From contig NW_023998415.1 of the NCBI RefSeq assembly GCF_014805625.2, forward strand, positions 25,154,727 through 25,218,726: DNA of 64,000 nt. Direction: 5' to 3'. The notes below the pieces were generated by a model. That model was not told the DNA's origin. It saw only the letters and a program-made list of their open reading frames with translations, and did not search any database. Of this stretch, positions 48,823 to 59,594 are shown in pieces. The first letter of the stretch is position 1; the number at the start of each line of letters is the position of its first letter. The stretch comes from Glossina fuscipes (Eukaryota; Arthropoda; Insecta; Diptera; Glossinidae). The translations under genes were made by a program, and so were the position numbers.

Positions 48823-49880
48823 AATATATATTGCATTTGTTTTGCTTTTCTATTACAATTACATTCACCTTTTACAATGGCGGTATGTATGGTATGTATG
48901 TGATGCAATATGTATGCATAACAATATTTGGTAATGGTAAACTTTGTTGTTTAATTTTTCTGCTATTTTCTCGTTTCTTCAAGAGAAAAAAAATAGAAAA
49001 AAATTAAGAAAAAAAAAAAAAAAAAAAAAAATCACTAACAACTAAAGAGTAAAGCAGCTCTTCTTAAGAATACGTTCGTACTAAGATCGTATGCAGAGCT
49101 GGCGTAAGGAAAGCTCGTCAACGAAAAAGTGGGAGATTGATGGCGAACCAATACTGCGTCTAACAACGACTGCAATCGAATTGTAACCTTTTATATTCAT
49201 CCATTGGGCCGTTAACGCCCAGAAATATTTATCACAAATTCCATTAAGCCGATTCAAACAGTTGTATTCTATGTAAAGAGTTGATTATACGTTTAACCAT
49301 TCGTCCGTCCTTACTACCGTCCATCCATTCAAAGGGCAAAAAATATTGCTTACATTGCTTATGTCTTGTCCACCCGCATACAAAGCTGATGCGAAAGAGT
49401 CGCTTTAATGCAACTATAACTTTCGGCATGACGTGCATAATTTTCGGAACCCCTATCCTTGATACGGCATTGGTACGAATTCATATGTATTTTGGCAGTG
49501 CAGAGCAAGTAAAAGGAATTGTTCCTCTAGTACAATATCACATCGTTGAGTTTTTCTTAATGAAATATTATATCGTCGTTGTTGAACAAACTTTACTCTA
49601 TTATTCTTTTATAAACCATCACATTCCATAAGGTTGGTTGGTTATATGGTATAATTTTCTTCGAGTCTTTTCCTTCTACGGATGTGCACATTGGCTATAG
49701 TGGAGTTTATACAAATCTATTGAAGTAGTTTTCATAAGAATTCTTTTCTTTTATTTTCCTCATACAAAATATAATTTGAAGTTTTCTATAACTTTTTTCC
49801 TTTTTCTTTTTGCTTCTTTTTTCCTTACGATTGTTTATTATTCAAAATATGTACAAATGAAGAAAAAAAGAAAAAAAAAA
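47174..49880. other. AT-rich non-coding DNA with microsatellites, no gene seen
   Basis: Simple repeats are dense: (TA)n at 47851-47884, a GTGC/TGCG patch at 47985-48012, (GA)n at 48133-48174, TA tracts at 48680-48699 and 48790-48820, and poly-A at 49009-49030. No exon recognised. Confidence 0.5.
48133..48210. repeat. (GA)n tract followed by TCGCCATT-type tandem units
   Basis: About 20 GA units at 48133-48174, then 'tcgccatc', 'tcgccgtt' and 'tcgccatt' in tandem at 48181-48204. GA tracts bind GAGA factor in flies; regulatory use here is speculation. Confidence 0.8.
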
Positions 49881-49882
49881 AT

Positions 49883-49926
49883 CTAATAAATTTTATTTTT
49901 AATTCGGTTTCTTTTCAGGTAAGTTT
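49883..49926 (+). promoter_or_regulatory. Recursive splice site (ratchet point) candidate
   Basis: CTAAT at 49883-49887 is an ideal fly branch-point word, followed 30 or so bases later by a T-rich tract and TTTCTTTTCAG ending at 49918. The very next bases are GTAAGTTT, an ideal 5' splice site. A 3' splice site directly abutting a 5' splice site is the hallmark of zero-length-exon recursive splicing in long fly introns. A second donor-like site, CTCTAG followed by GTAAAG at 50059, would define a transient 140-base recursive exon (49919-50058). This supports a plus-strand host gene running through the window. Confidence 0.55.
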
Positions 49927-50061
49927 CATCACAACTACAGCAATAATAATGTTCACAATGAGGTTTCTCGCACACATCCGCTAAGCAATTGTGTGTTAAA
50001 AGATATTCAATTCCACGAAATAATTGCAGATCTCTTGTACGTGTATCCGTATCTCTAGGTA

Positions 50062-50975
50062 AAGCAATTGATTTTTGCTCTCATTTAAGTCGATGTAATA
50101 ACATGTTTACTTGAACTCGTAATGTCTAATTATTATGTCAACGCTTTCGACTTAAGAATTTACGAAAATTATTGAAATATAATAAATTCTGCAAGCATAG
50201 TATTTTATACCCATCGCCGGAAAAATGCAAATGCAGATTGTTGCAAACGTTGTTCGGTCTGTAACACTCAGGGGATGTAAATTATTAGACAATTTTCTTA
50301 GGTCTTGCAGCCACGGTTTCCTTAAATCGTTTGCTTTTGTGATTGTTCGTTGTACTGTCAAGCTTGTAGAAATTGCAAAGAAAGGGACTTGAAGAGGAAG
50401 ACGTTATGCTTGAAAACGATAATTGATGAGTACGCGTTAAGGAGCAAAATGCCGCTATCCAAAAAATGGGTTGTAAAGATCTCAAGTCAGGTTTATTCGA
50501 AACGAAAAGATCTCGAACCAATGCCTTTGGCCATGTCGGTTCTATGTCCGATTTTCAAAAATATTAATTACTGGTCTAGTCAGGCATTGGCGAATAAATT
50601 CTAGAACGTCTTTTGCATTTCTGTCCGTATTTGCCATACGTAACCTTCATTCGAGAGTTTGAATAGGGAATGTAAGTTAAGTATGTAACCCTTCTAGCTA
50701 TTGCTCCGATGTTGAGATGCTGGGGTCATCAAGTTCAAGGCTCACTTAAATGTATAATGTGTAAGCACAATATTTATCAAGATCAGTTCTAATCGCTCGA
50801 TTGATAATCGGATTGATCAAAGAAAAAATATTTATGCGGTTTAAGTGACGGATGGCTAACCTTTGTTTTAAGGCGAAATGAAGATTTAGTTAAAGGGGGT
50901 GAGAAATCTTCAAATGAAATTTGAATTGAAATAATAAAATGAAATTGAAGGGATATTAAATCAAAAACGAGGCAT
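50062..50975. other. Non-coding DNA, no gene seen
   Basis: Around 50190-50225 is a short scrap of the family A entry ('attttatacccatcgccgg'). Open frames on both strands at 50285-50604 have no recognisable domain. Confidence 0.45.
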
Positions 50976-50979
50976 ATTA

Positions 50980-51160
50980 AGTTTGTGTGGATGTATGTAA
51001 CACTTGGAGCGGTTTAAGTCTATTACACACATCGATTCAGAATCGTTTTTCAAACCGATTTTAGTAAGTTTCTCTGTCTATGAATTTTTGTATTTAAATC
51101 TACGGACTGCAATTTTTCAGATATCTTGATGAAATCTGGTACACTGCTGTGCTTTCGACC
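50980..51160 (-). repeat. Dispersed repeat family B-like fragment, reverse orientation
   Basis: Reads 'gtgtggatgtatgtaacact', then 'cgattcagaatcgtttt' and 'cagatatcttgatgaaat', which are the reverse complements of words in the family B copies at 39690 and 55260. Strongly diverged and truncated. Confidence 0.4.
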
Positions 51161-51181
51161 AAGGATAAATCCTAATTAAAA

Positions 51182-51312
51182 TGGATTCGATCAAGCTATC
51201 AAGTGCATTAACTTCTAGAATCCACCACATGTAGGGGTTTTGTTGAAAAGTAAGCCACTTATGCGGCAACAAAGCCTAGTTTGTATCTTTTTTTTATGAC
51301 AAAAACTGGTAA
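51182..51312 (+). repeat. Dispersed repeat family C, copy 1
   Basis: Aligns with 52530-52635 through 'tggattcgatc', 'gaatccaccacatgtagggg', 'gaaaagtaa', 'atgcgg' and 'atgacaaaaac'. Only these two copies are visible in the window. Function and full extent unknown. Confidence 0.45.
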
Positions 51313-51319
51313 AATATCA

Positions 51320-52525
51320 AAGAAATGTTGTACAAGTGAATTAAGTGCCTAAACAATTTGGACGACTCAGCCGAGATGTTCGGAGTATGCCTTTCACATA
51401 TGAGTTCTTTCATGGAAAGTTTGTCTAACCATATATATAATGTGTACGTTTTGGCGAAATGGCGTAAGGAATTTGATTGTCGGCCATGCATGACTATAAT
51501 GTTCTTACTTATGTATACAAAATTTTTAATAGATTCGAAATAATTGTAAGACAAAAAAAATAAGGAGTCAAGTTGCATGATTGAATAGGAAAAGGAAATC
51601 GGATTTAGAAAATTTCTTCTAAGCAAAGAAATTAAAATCAATATAAAGAGTTAGTATATTTACGTTATACTATATGTAATTCAACTGATCTGAAGTCGAT
51701 AATTTATTGAAGAAAGTCTGGAACATTTAAACTGAAACAACTATGAATGGAAAGAGAATTTTTATTGGAAAAGGACTATAAACCAATGAGTTTCAAATAA
51801 CGTAATTGATAATTCTGAAGCTAATAAGTAACAGCAGAGCGTCTCTACGCCAATGTATACTTTCGTACGTGCGAACCTTTTACATCCATAATGGCAAAAA
51901 ATGGTGAAATCTCACTTAAATCCCATTTTGCATCCGATAAGACAAAATTAATTTAAAATGTACTCTCGACACTGAAGAAGGCCACAACAAATCCTATGAA
52001 CTATGAGCTGGGGAGAAGGAACGGGAGAAAGTGTGCAAAATTCCTTAATGGATAAAAGCTTCAAAGCGGGTGAGCGAGCAACACTGGGTCAAAGTTCAAT
52101 GGCAGACCGTGGTTGCGCAACGAATCGAAACTCGATAGTAATTGAAAGCCGGGAAATATTGCAATTTTCCGCAGCTGATCGGGACTATCAAGTCGACCTC
52201 CTTGTTAAATGAAGACCGAGTTATGAATCGAGTTTTGATTTCCCATTTTCATTGTATGCAAAGAATTGTTGTTTACAAAATTTCTCGGGAAAAATCGCTG
52301 AGTAATAGTGTTTCGCCAGACCGGGGGATAATTCTTTATGTGGGAAAATCGTTCAACTTTTGATATTTTGCAGTGTGAATCATTCCATGGTAGTCGTTAT
52401 ATAAAAATCAACTGTTTCAAATTTGGATCATATTGGTTTATTTTTTTTTTTTAAAGTAAAAAGTAGACCTTTATATTTTTAGCTGAAAATTGGTCAATAA
52501 TAGCGCATTGATAGAGAGATGAACC
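51320..52525. other. Non-coding DNA between two family C copies
   Basis: The 115-codon minus-strand frame at 51294-51641 is Ser/Leu/Phe-rich without motifs. Nothing else recognised. Confidence 0.4.
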
Positions 52526-52529
52526 GTAC

Positions 52530-52635
52530 AATATTTGGATTACGTTGGTCGCCTTATCGAATCCCGCCCCATGTAAGGGTATTTACGAAAAGTCAAGTCT
52601 ATGCCCGAAAATTGTTTTTTATGACAAGAAAAGAA
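52530..52635 (+). repeat. Dispersed repeat family C, copy 2
   Basis: Counterpart of 51182-51312: 'tggattacgttgg', 'gaatcccgccccatgtaagg', 'gaaaagtcaa', 'atgccc' and 'atgacaagaaa'. A further half-match ('tttggatcatattgg') lies upstream at 52424-52438. The 121-codon open frame starting at 52545 begins inside this repeat and is not called a gene. Confidence 0.45.
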
Positions 52636-52639
52636 GAAT

Positions 52640-53457
52640 TATAATCAATTTTTGGCGAAGAAGATTCATTTTGCTAAATTTGAATCCAATTCCGTATAAA
52701 GACAGCTATAAAAACTGTCCTTTTATATATAATTTCATTCGACGAAGTAAGCCGTGTAGGATGTGTAATAGTTGGTATTGCCCGATTATAATCTGCTTAT
52801 TTGTTTTAAGTTCATGTTGTTATGTTCTCTCGAAATGTTCACCTTTTCACAGCTCGCTATCTAATCTAATAACAATGATGTACATCTCTAGCGTATCTTT
52901 AAGCCTATAAACGATTATAAGTTTCGATGGGCGAACTATGAAAAGATTTTCTGGAAGAATACGAAATGGTATAAACTTTTATATTATTGTAAGAAAGGAA
53001 GAAATACCGATGCTATAAGCGATTAATTATTAATTTTGCGCCATACGCGGGATCTAGGATGCCTGTCCTTGTCCAGCTTGGGGTATATGTCGGCCAAAAA
53101 CTGGAAGAATGATACGTATATAGGGTATGGGAGAAATGAGCGGCGTGGAGTGTGTAATGCAAAAAAAAAAAAAAAAAAAAGAATTTATTGTAAACGAAAT
53201 GTGATACAGAGCGAGCGGCTTTACTATATTATTTTCTAGCTAACAATTTTAAATTTATGTCAATATATTAAAGCTTTTTTCACATTTTTTTTTAGCAAAG
53301 AGAACAAGTTTCATAAAAATTTAAAATGCGAAAAGAAGCAAGAAGTGCATTGCTCCCCCCACCCCTTCTCGCCGCACCTCTCTCTTTCCCATCATGCACA
53401 TTCACACACCCACTCACCCACCCACTCGCATCCCAATACGCACACGCACACGTATAT

Positions 53458-53503
<46 letters not shown>

Positions 53504-54495
53504 ATATAATATACATACCCGCACGTTCATTAAATTATTGTTTAACCCTTGATTGTAATTGTTGTTGTTATTTTTTTCATTTTCCTCGAAAAAAAATTAA
53601 AAATATTTTTTACAGCATTCTTTAGCTCCGCGAATATTAAAATGATAGTTTTTTTTTTCATTTTTTTCTTTTCCATTTTCCTTTTCTCTTTCATTCTATG
53701 AAAAGTATCCATTCCTCCTTATGATATTATAACATGACGTACAGTAAAAAGTTGAAAAACTTTTTCACAATTAAAATGTATATAAGAGACTAATGGAAGA
53801 AAAACTGTTGTGTTCATACTTCATATCTAAATGAATCTTAAATCATGTTCTTGTCGTTGCTCGCTATTTGCAGCGTATACGAGCCATTTAGTCTGCCACT
53901 TATGCAAATTTTCATGACTTCCGTTAGATGTGATTTCTGCTTCTTTCGAAAAAGATACATTAAAATAAAGTAACCTAAACGTTTAGCGTATATACATATA
54001 AACATATATCAATGTATATATAGACGAACAAAAAAAAAAAAGAAAAAAACCAAAAAAAAAGCAAATAAATAAATAAAAGAATAAAAAATTGCTTATTTAC
54101 TTATTGATTGACGAGGTTTTTGTTAGCATTTACGCATGAATAATAAAGAATTGCAATTTGAATATGTATGTGCAGTTGTGTTCTTATGAAAACCAAAAAC
54201 ATAGGAGGGAAACAACGAAAGTCTAGTTTAGTTTTAGAGCAGTTTTATTCGACTTCGTTGACACCGTTCGAAGGGAAATATGGTTTTTTGAATAATGCAC
54301 TAGCAAAGCCTATAATTTTTACCCTACGTTTACAAAGTCCCACTAAAAGGAAGAAAGTTAATCAAATGTTCTCATTTCGTTATTTAAAAATTACCATAAG
54401 CATCGGAAGTCTGGATTGAGGGTTTGACAATTAATTTCACTATGTCTCTGTGTCCGCAGATCTATTGTCTCTTCCTCTGAGAGTAAGAACGAATA
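52640..54495. other. AT-rich non-coding DNA, no gene seen
   Basis: Includes poly-A at 53161-53180, (CA)n at 53461-53501 and A-rich tracts at 54030-54080. The 99-codon Pro/Thr/His frame crossing the CA repeat is repeat-driven. Confidence 0.5.
53461..53501. repeat. (CA)n microsatellite
   Basis: About 20 uninterrupted AC units. Confidence 0.95.
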
Positions 54496-54497
54496 TA

Positions 54498-54694
54498 CCC
54501 GCTTGAGTGGCCGAGTAGGCAAGAGTCTCGACTTTCAACTCAATGGTAGTGGATTCAAATCTCAAGTGCGGTAGATTTTTTAATAGAAAGCCAAAAGCCT
54601 TAGATGCTAGCGCTTTAAGACTTTAGTCTTAGAATTTATTCTCTGGATAAATTTATAATAATAATAACAATAATAATAACAATAATAATAATAA
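54498..54694 (+). mobile_element. Candidate tRNA-derived SINE
   Basis: The head at 54499-54571 is tRNA-like. It has a box A-type word TGGCCGAGTAGG, an anticodon-arm-like 'ctcgactttcaactcaatgg' and a box B-like word GGATTCAAATC. The outer ends CCGC-TTGA and TCAAGTGCGG pair with a two-base bulge. The head most resembles a serine-type tRNA that has lost its long variable arm. A T6 run at 54576-54581 could act as a Pol III stop. It is followed by an unrelated body of about 70 bases and an AAT/AAC tail at 54653-54694. Head, body and simple-repeat tail are the SINE plan. A plain tRNA pseudogene is the alternative. Confidence 0.45.
54499..54571 (+). tRNA. tRNA-Ser-like sequence, degenerate (pseudo)
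   Basis: 73 bases with recognisable box A and box B words but poor T-stem pairing (GTGGA against CTCAA) and no clean anticodon stem. It would not fold as a functional tRNA, so the amino-acid identity is only a resemblance. It probably serves, or once served, as a Pol III promoter of the surrounding element. Confidence 0.35.
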
Positions 54695-54699
54695 AAAGG

Positions 54700-55258
54700 A
54701 ATATTTTTTGAGGGCTTAATTTTACAAATCAATTCCACAAAAGGCTCGTGAAATCTGTAAATAATTTTACAAACAAAGCATATTGCCAGTGACAGCTTAC
54801 GATGCATTCATCGTAAGGCTCGTCTCTAAGATGTTTGTCAAATGTAATGCATTTACTTCGCATAAGCATGCGTTCTTTTTAATTCACTTAGCATCTCTTA
54901 GACTTAAGAAATTTCATTCAGCTGCACTTATAAATATCCTTTCGTCTATTGCATTCAGTGAGTTGGATTTAATTATTTTCTTTAGGGTGTTTATGAATTT
55001 CTCCTGTTTTAGGTGCGCAAACATGCACAGCAAATAATGGACATTTGTACTTTCTTCCGATATCATTTAAAAATCTGAACCAAGGGCTTAAATGTGAATG
55101 TGAGTTATCTGTATTAACTGACACTTATTAAGACGCGCAATATAACGGCTGAAAAGTTGGCGTTGAGGACTATGATTACCTCATTTGTCTTCACTATTGA
55201 GGTAATGATGAAGTTGTGAAAAATTTATTTTCAATTTTTACGATATAAGGAATAAGTT
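54700..55258. other. Non-coding DNA, no gene seen
   Basis: No motif or repeat recognised apart from AT-rich patches. Confidence 0.45.
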
Positions 55259-55259
55259 T

Positions 55260-55690
55260 CCGTAGGAACTGTTATGTAAGAGTCGGTTCAACAAATTGTC
55301 TCAAACTTTTCGGATCAATTTAGAATCCCGAAATACTGTTATACAGCGAAATTAATCGCGAAATTTTGAAAATTGCAATTTTTTCCCATAAAGTGTTATA
55401 TGGGGAGTAGTTGAAAAAGCTAACCGATTCAAACCATTTTCAGCAGGATTTTTTCTTGGGTCAAGCCACGTCAGTGAAACAAATTTCATGAAGATATCTC
55501 AAAAACTGCGGCCTCTGGGTTGAACGTGTAACACTAGACGGGCAGAAGCCGTACGGATGGCCGGCAAGACAGTCATTTTCTGAATCGATCGGTATAATGA
55601 AAGTAGGATCTATCTTAAGCTCTTTTGGGCGTGACAAGCGTCCGTGCAAGCTTAATATATCCTGCACCACAAGTGACAGAGGGTGTAAAA
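55260..55690 (+). repeat. Dispersed repeat family B, copy 2
   Basis: More complete than 39690-39975. Contains 'aaatttcatgaagatatctc', 'ctgggttgaacgtg', a degenerate 'gacgggcagaagccgtacgg' block, 'ttctgaatcgatcggtataa', 'cttttgggcgtgac', 'gtgcaagcttaatatatcct' and a final 'gagggtgtaaaaa' near 55690. The closing GGGTGTAAAA recalls the GGGTATAAAA end of family A, so the two families may share an ancestor. Confidence 0.65.
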
Positions 55691-58169
55691 ATTAATTAAT
55701 ACGAAGCTTAAACTTATTTTAAAGATAGAAGAAAAACTTGAATTTATATGATGCACTGTGCGTCGCGGAGATTTTAATCTGCAAGATGCTCTTCGTTTAG
55801 GTTAACCAGTCGTCTCTGCTGTCGATCGTAAAAAAACTGTGCGAACTTCTAACCGGTGACTATTGCGGCGACCACGAAAACCACTGATCAATAAGAAGAG
55901 AACTATGTTTATAATCGAAGCGGTGCCGATTTTGTGTGAGAGAAAGCAATATTTTTAATCATTTAGTGAAACTCTTTGGCACTTTTGTGCCAAATGATAA
56001 TATATTAGACTAATATGGTTAAAAGGTCAGACCGTCGGAGTGTTACTGAAAACGTAAATAGTTCGGAAGAAATGTGGAGTGGGGATGCCACTCAAACAGA
56101 GAACTACACTCGCAGAAGTCTTCGAAGTTTGTCGAACGATAAGTGGTTGAAACTTTTTTAGCAGACCGGCTGACGTTATGCTCTGGGCTAGTCTATATAT
56201 TTGTTCAGGGAGATCCCATTTTCGGGCAATTAGAAAATATTTTTATAATGGCACATGGAATCAGATATTGATCATGTTTTCTAAGCGGAATACCGCGTTA
56301 AATATACTCCTTTACCTGGCAACTGTAACTGAATATGGAGAGGAAGATCTGACTAAGTGAATGCCATTCGCTTGTTTTATTGTGTTTTCTTTAAATTCAT
56401 TTTATTTCATTCTGGTTGATTTGTAATTCAAATTTGAAATACTTTAAGACAACGACAATAAAAACTTACTTTCTATTTGAACGTGTATAAATTAAATATG
56501 TGGTTATATTACATATATGTGATTGATAAAGCACCGGAAATCTAAAAGTACCATAGATTTTTAAGCTTATTTAATTTAATAGAAGTAGTGGTGAATTCCG
56601 AAGAAGAGATTTTAATCATTTCAACAAAAGAAATTACCAGTAAATTCAAATCTAATTGAAATGTCAGAAATTTCCATAATATGCAAAGATAACTGTCCGT
56701 TAATGTTGCTCTATTAAGAATATCTATGCATATATATATATATATATGTATTTATATGCACAATGTGAAAGATATACATTTCTGTATAACACATATGCAG
56801 TTAGCAGACACAACTGCCAGCATATATCTTCAATATACTGCTCTTGTCTGTATACGCATAGTAAGGTTATGATGAACTTATAAAATTCTCATATGTGCAT
56901 ACAAGCATGTATATATATGTGCATGTATTTGTCAGATATATGAAAATGTGTAAGCGTACGGTTATATATATATATATTTTAGTGACCAATTCTTATCGCC
57001 TATGCAACACTACATATAATCAAACGCAAAATACTCACATGACATATCTTTCGGTCTTTACTGGCCCGTTTCGTCTGTCAACTAGATGTGATTAAAAACG
57101 TTCTTACAGGCCTTACAGTATACGTACACTCTATGGCAAAACATGTGCATGTTTGTTTGCGAAACTATGCTTTTGTGATAGAAAGAGAATGCTGGTGATA
57201 GGGAGTAGTATTTGTGAACGTTCGACTTGAAAGTGCAAATATAAGGTACGGTGGGAAACACTATTGCAAAGAAGATTACTTCTTACAAGGCAGGCAGTAC
57301 GGTTGAAAGAACGACAAGTTGTGGTAGTGTATTTTGCTGTATACAAGCGGGCCTAAGAAGGGTGGGTGAGAACGCTAAGAAAGCCCTGTAGCCCCGTTAA
57401 AGGACTTAATTGGTAGAATACTAGCCCGGGAAGTACTTACGATTAAGCGAAACACGGCCCAACCTGCGCCGATAATCAAGAATATCGAGAGTTTAGGACG
57501 CATCTTCGTTATATGCGTAACGTAGATATTAATGCTACTGCAGGCTAAGCGAAGAAATAGAGCCCTTTTCTTCTTCTTTTTTCAATTATCGAAAATTGAT
57601 GATCACGACCGCCATCTTAATAAGTGCATATGCCAATGTTTGCTATTGATTGTAAGTTTCAGTTTTTTGTAGCATCAAAAAAGTGCAGTATATGCAGTGC
57701 AAGTTTTTCACCCTTGACTGTATGCGCATGTGTATAACTGTTATAAAAAGCCCTTTGTCAAGCCATTTCAGTGTCATTTACAAAATTCATATAAACGCTG
57801 TGCCAAACCACACTGTACCGCTTTTGATAATCATGACGACGATGATAGTAACTGCAATTATGTTGTTGAACGTTATACACAACATTGTAGTTTTCTATTT
57901 TTTACTCATTTCATGCATATAAACCGGAACTTTCCAATCAGTGCTAAAAGTTAAACACTTTTTTAAATTCATTTTTTTCATACAATTTTTTTTGTTTTTT
58001 TTTTTTTTTGCTTGATATAATGAAATGTATTTTTAACTGCGTTTGTCCGCTTTGTGTGGCAAACTTACTTGCCATCGGAGATAAATGAGTGGAAAATGCC
58101 TGCTTATTATTTTCTTAATGTTTAATCGAGTCTAATCATTGAACAGACTCGATTCAATTATGTTTAGAA
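55691..58169. other. Mostly non-coding DNA; a short unrecognised frame at 56015
   Basis: A GC-richer patch lies at 57350-57560 without recognised content. TA tracts are near 56732-56747 and 56963-56978. Confidence 0.45.
56015..56161 (+). CDS. Unrecognised 48-residue open frame
   Basis: ATG at 56015, stop TAG at 56159-56161. The sequence is hydrophilic and protein-like (segments MVKRSDRRSVTENVN and TRRSLRSLSNDKWL) but has no recognised motif. Possible transposon scrap or chance. Confidence 0.12.
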   Translation: MVKRSDRRSVTENVNSSEEMWSGDATQTENYTRRSLRSLSNDKWLKLF

Positions 58170-58171
58170 TA

Positions 58172-58205
58172 TTAGGTGTTTGCAAAAATTTTGATCACTT
58201 TTTTA
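58172..58205 (+). mobile_element. Solo inverted-repeat end, same type as the 23586 element
   Basis: TTAGGTGTTTGCAAAAATTT followed by 'tgatcact', preceded by TA at 58170-58171. It matches both ends of the 639-bp element closely (the 23586 end differs at one base in the first 20). No partner end was found downstream in the window, so the copy is truncated or its other end is lost. Confidence 0.6.
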
Positions 58206-58384
58206 CCTGAAAGAGCCATTTACTGTGGAAAATTGGTACAACATATAAGTGCCATTTTCCTTTAGATTACACGTTATAAACGAGTAACGAGAGGCTTCAG
58301 ACAAATGACGTTTTCTTGACAAAATTGTTTATCTATTCGAAGCTTTACGCAATGATAAAAGAAGTGAGAAATTTATATGCGATT

Positions 58385-58515
58385 GAATATGTAATCGAAT
58401 CTTCTACACTTAAAAATAAGTAAAAGAACTAAATTTCCATACTCTATAAAATAGAGTGGGCGTGGCTGATTTTTTGGTAAAAAAAATTTTTAATATTCAA
58501 AAAGCGGTAAAAAGT
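58385..58515 (+). repeat. Dispersed repeat family A, partial copy
   Basis: Contains 'gtaatcgaatcttctacact' and 'agagtgggcgtggctgattt', the opening words of the family. The core and CAGACGG block are missing. It begins about 180 bases after the solo inverted-repeat end. Confidence 0.55.
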
Positions 58516-59406
58516 TGGTGTCTGTTTCACTAGAGAATTTTATCATAATGTTGCATTTCGTATTTAACCCTTAAATGCATAGAGATGTAGGTATACATCG
58601 TATGTTTAGAACTTCATATCCCTTTATATAGCAACCTTTAGATAAGGTTCTTTCTTAATCGTTAAATGTATTTTGTTAAAAATTTTGAAAACCGGAATGT
58701 AGACAATCAGCAACAATATGCATTTAAGATTTGAATCGAGACAAATTGGAGGTGCGAACGGTTCGAAAAAAAGCTGTAAACTGCGACTTCACTCGGAAAA
58801 TCAAACTTTTCACCCACATAAAGTATTTATATCGCTGATACAAACTTTTGCTTATGATTTCTAAAGATTTCAACTGACTAGGGGTCGGTCTATAGTTCGC
58901 TTTATCGAGCTAGCTCCCATCACGAAATGCAAAAATGCAATGATCATTTTGTGGATTGATCAGTCCATCAAGTCATTGGAAGTGAACAGTAAAGTGATCC
59001 CAGCTAAGATGCTAAAAAAACGCTTAAGAAAAAAAAAAAGACGACAAAAAATAAAATTACGCTTAAGTAAATTGTTACAAGAGCTTTATAATTGTTTAAA
59101 TACTTTCGATTTGAAATTTATTTTAGTTTTATGCATAGCCGCTACAATTTGTAAACGTTCACGTGCTGTAAACGAAATATTAATACCTGAGTATAAAATG
59201 TTATAAAACGAGCATACAAGCATATAAAATACTTAAGAACTATTAAAAAGTCATCATTTTTTCATTGAAAAATATTTCTATGTAAATTATGCTTAAAAAA
59301 GTTACCTATCAAACGCAACTAATGACTTTAATTACAATTATCAAGGGCTTGTTGCCCTTGCATATATACCACCATATCTATGAAAACATATCCATTTTTA
59401 ATTTTA

Positions 59407-59440
<34 letters not shown>

Positions 59441-59540
59441 NNNNNNNNNNNNNNNNNNNNNNNNNNNNNNNNNNNNNNNNNNNNNNNNNNNNNNNNNNNN
59501 NNNNNNNNNNNNNNNNNNNNNNNNNNNNNNNNNNNNNNNN

Positions 59541-59594
<54 letters not shown>

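Noticed and set aside
53326..53625. 99-codon Pro/Thr/His-rich frame
   Set aside because: It is driven by the CA microsatellite and nearby CCCAC-rich DNA.
55745..55805. GDFNLQDAL word resembling a non-LTR endonuclease motif
   Set aside because: Only the four-residue GDFN word matches; flanking frames are closed and no other endonuclease motif is near.
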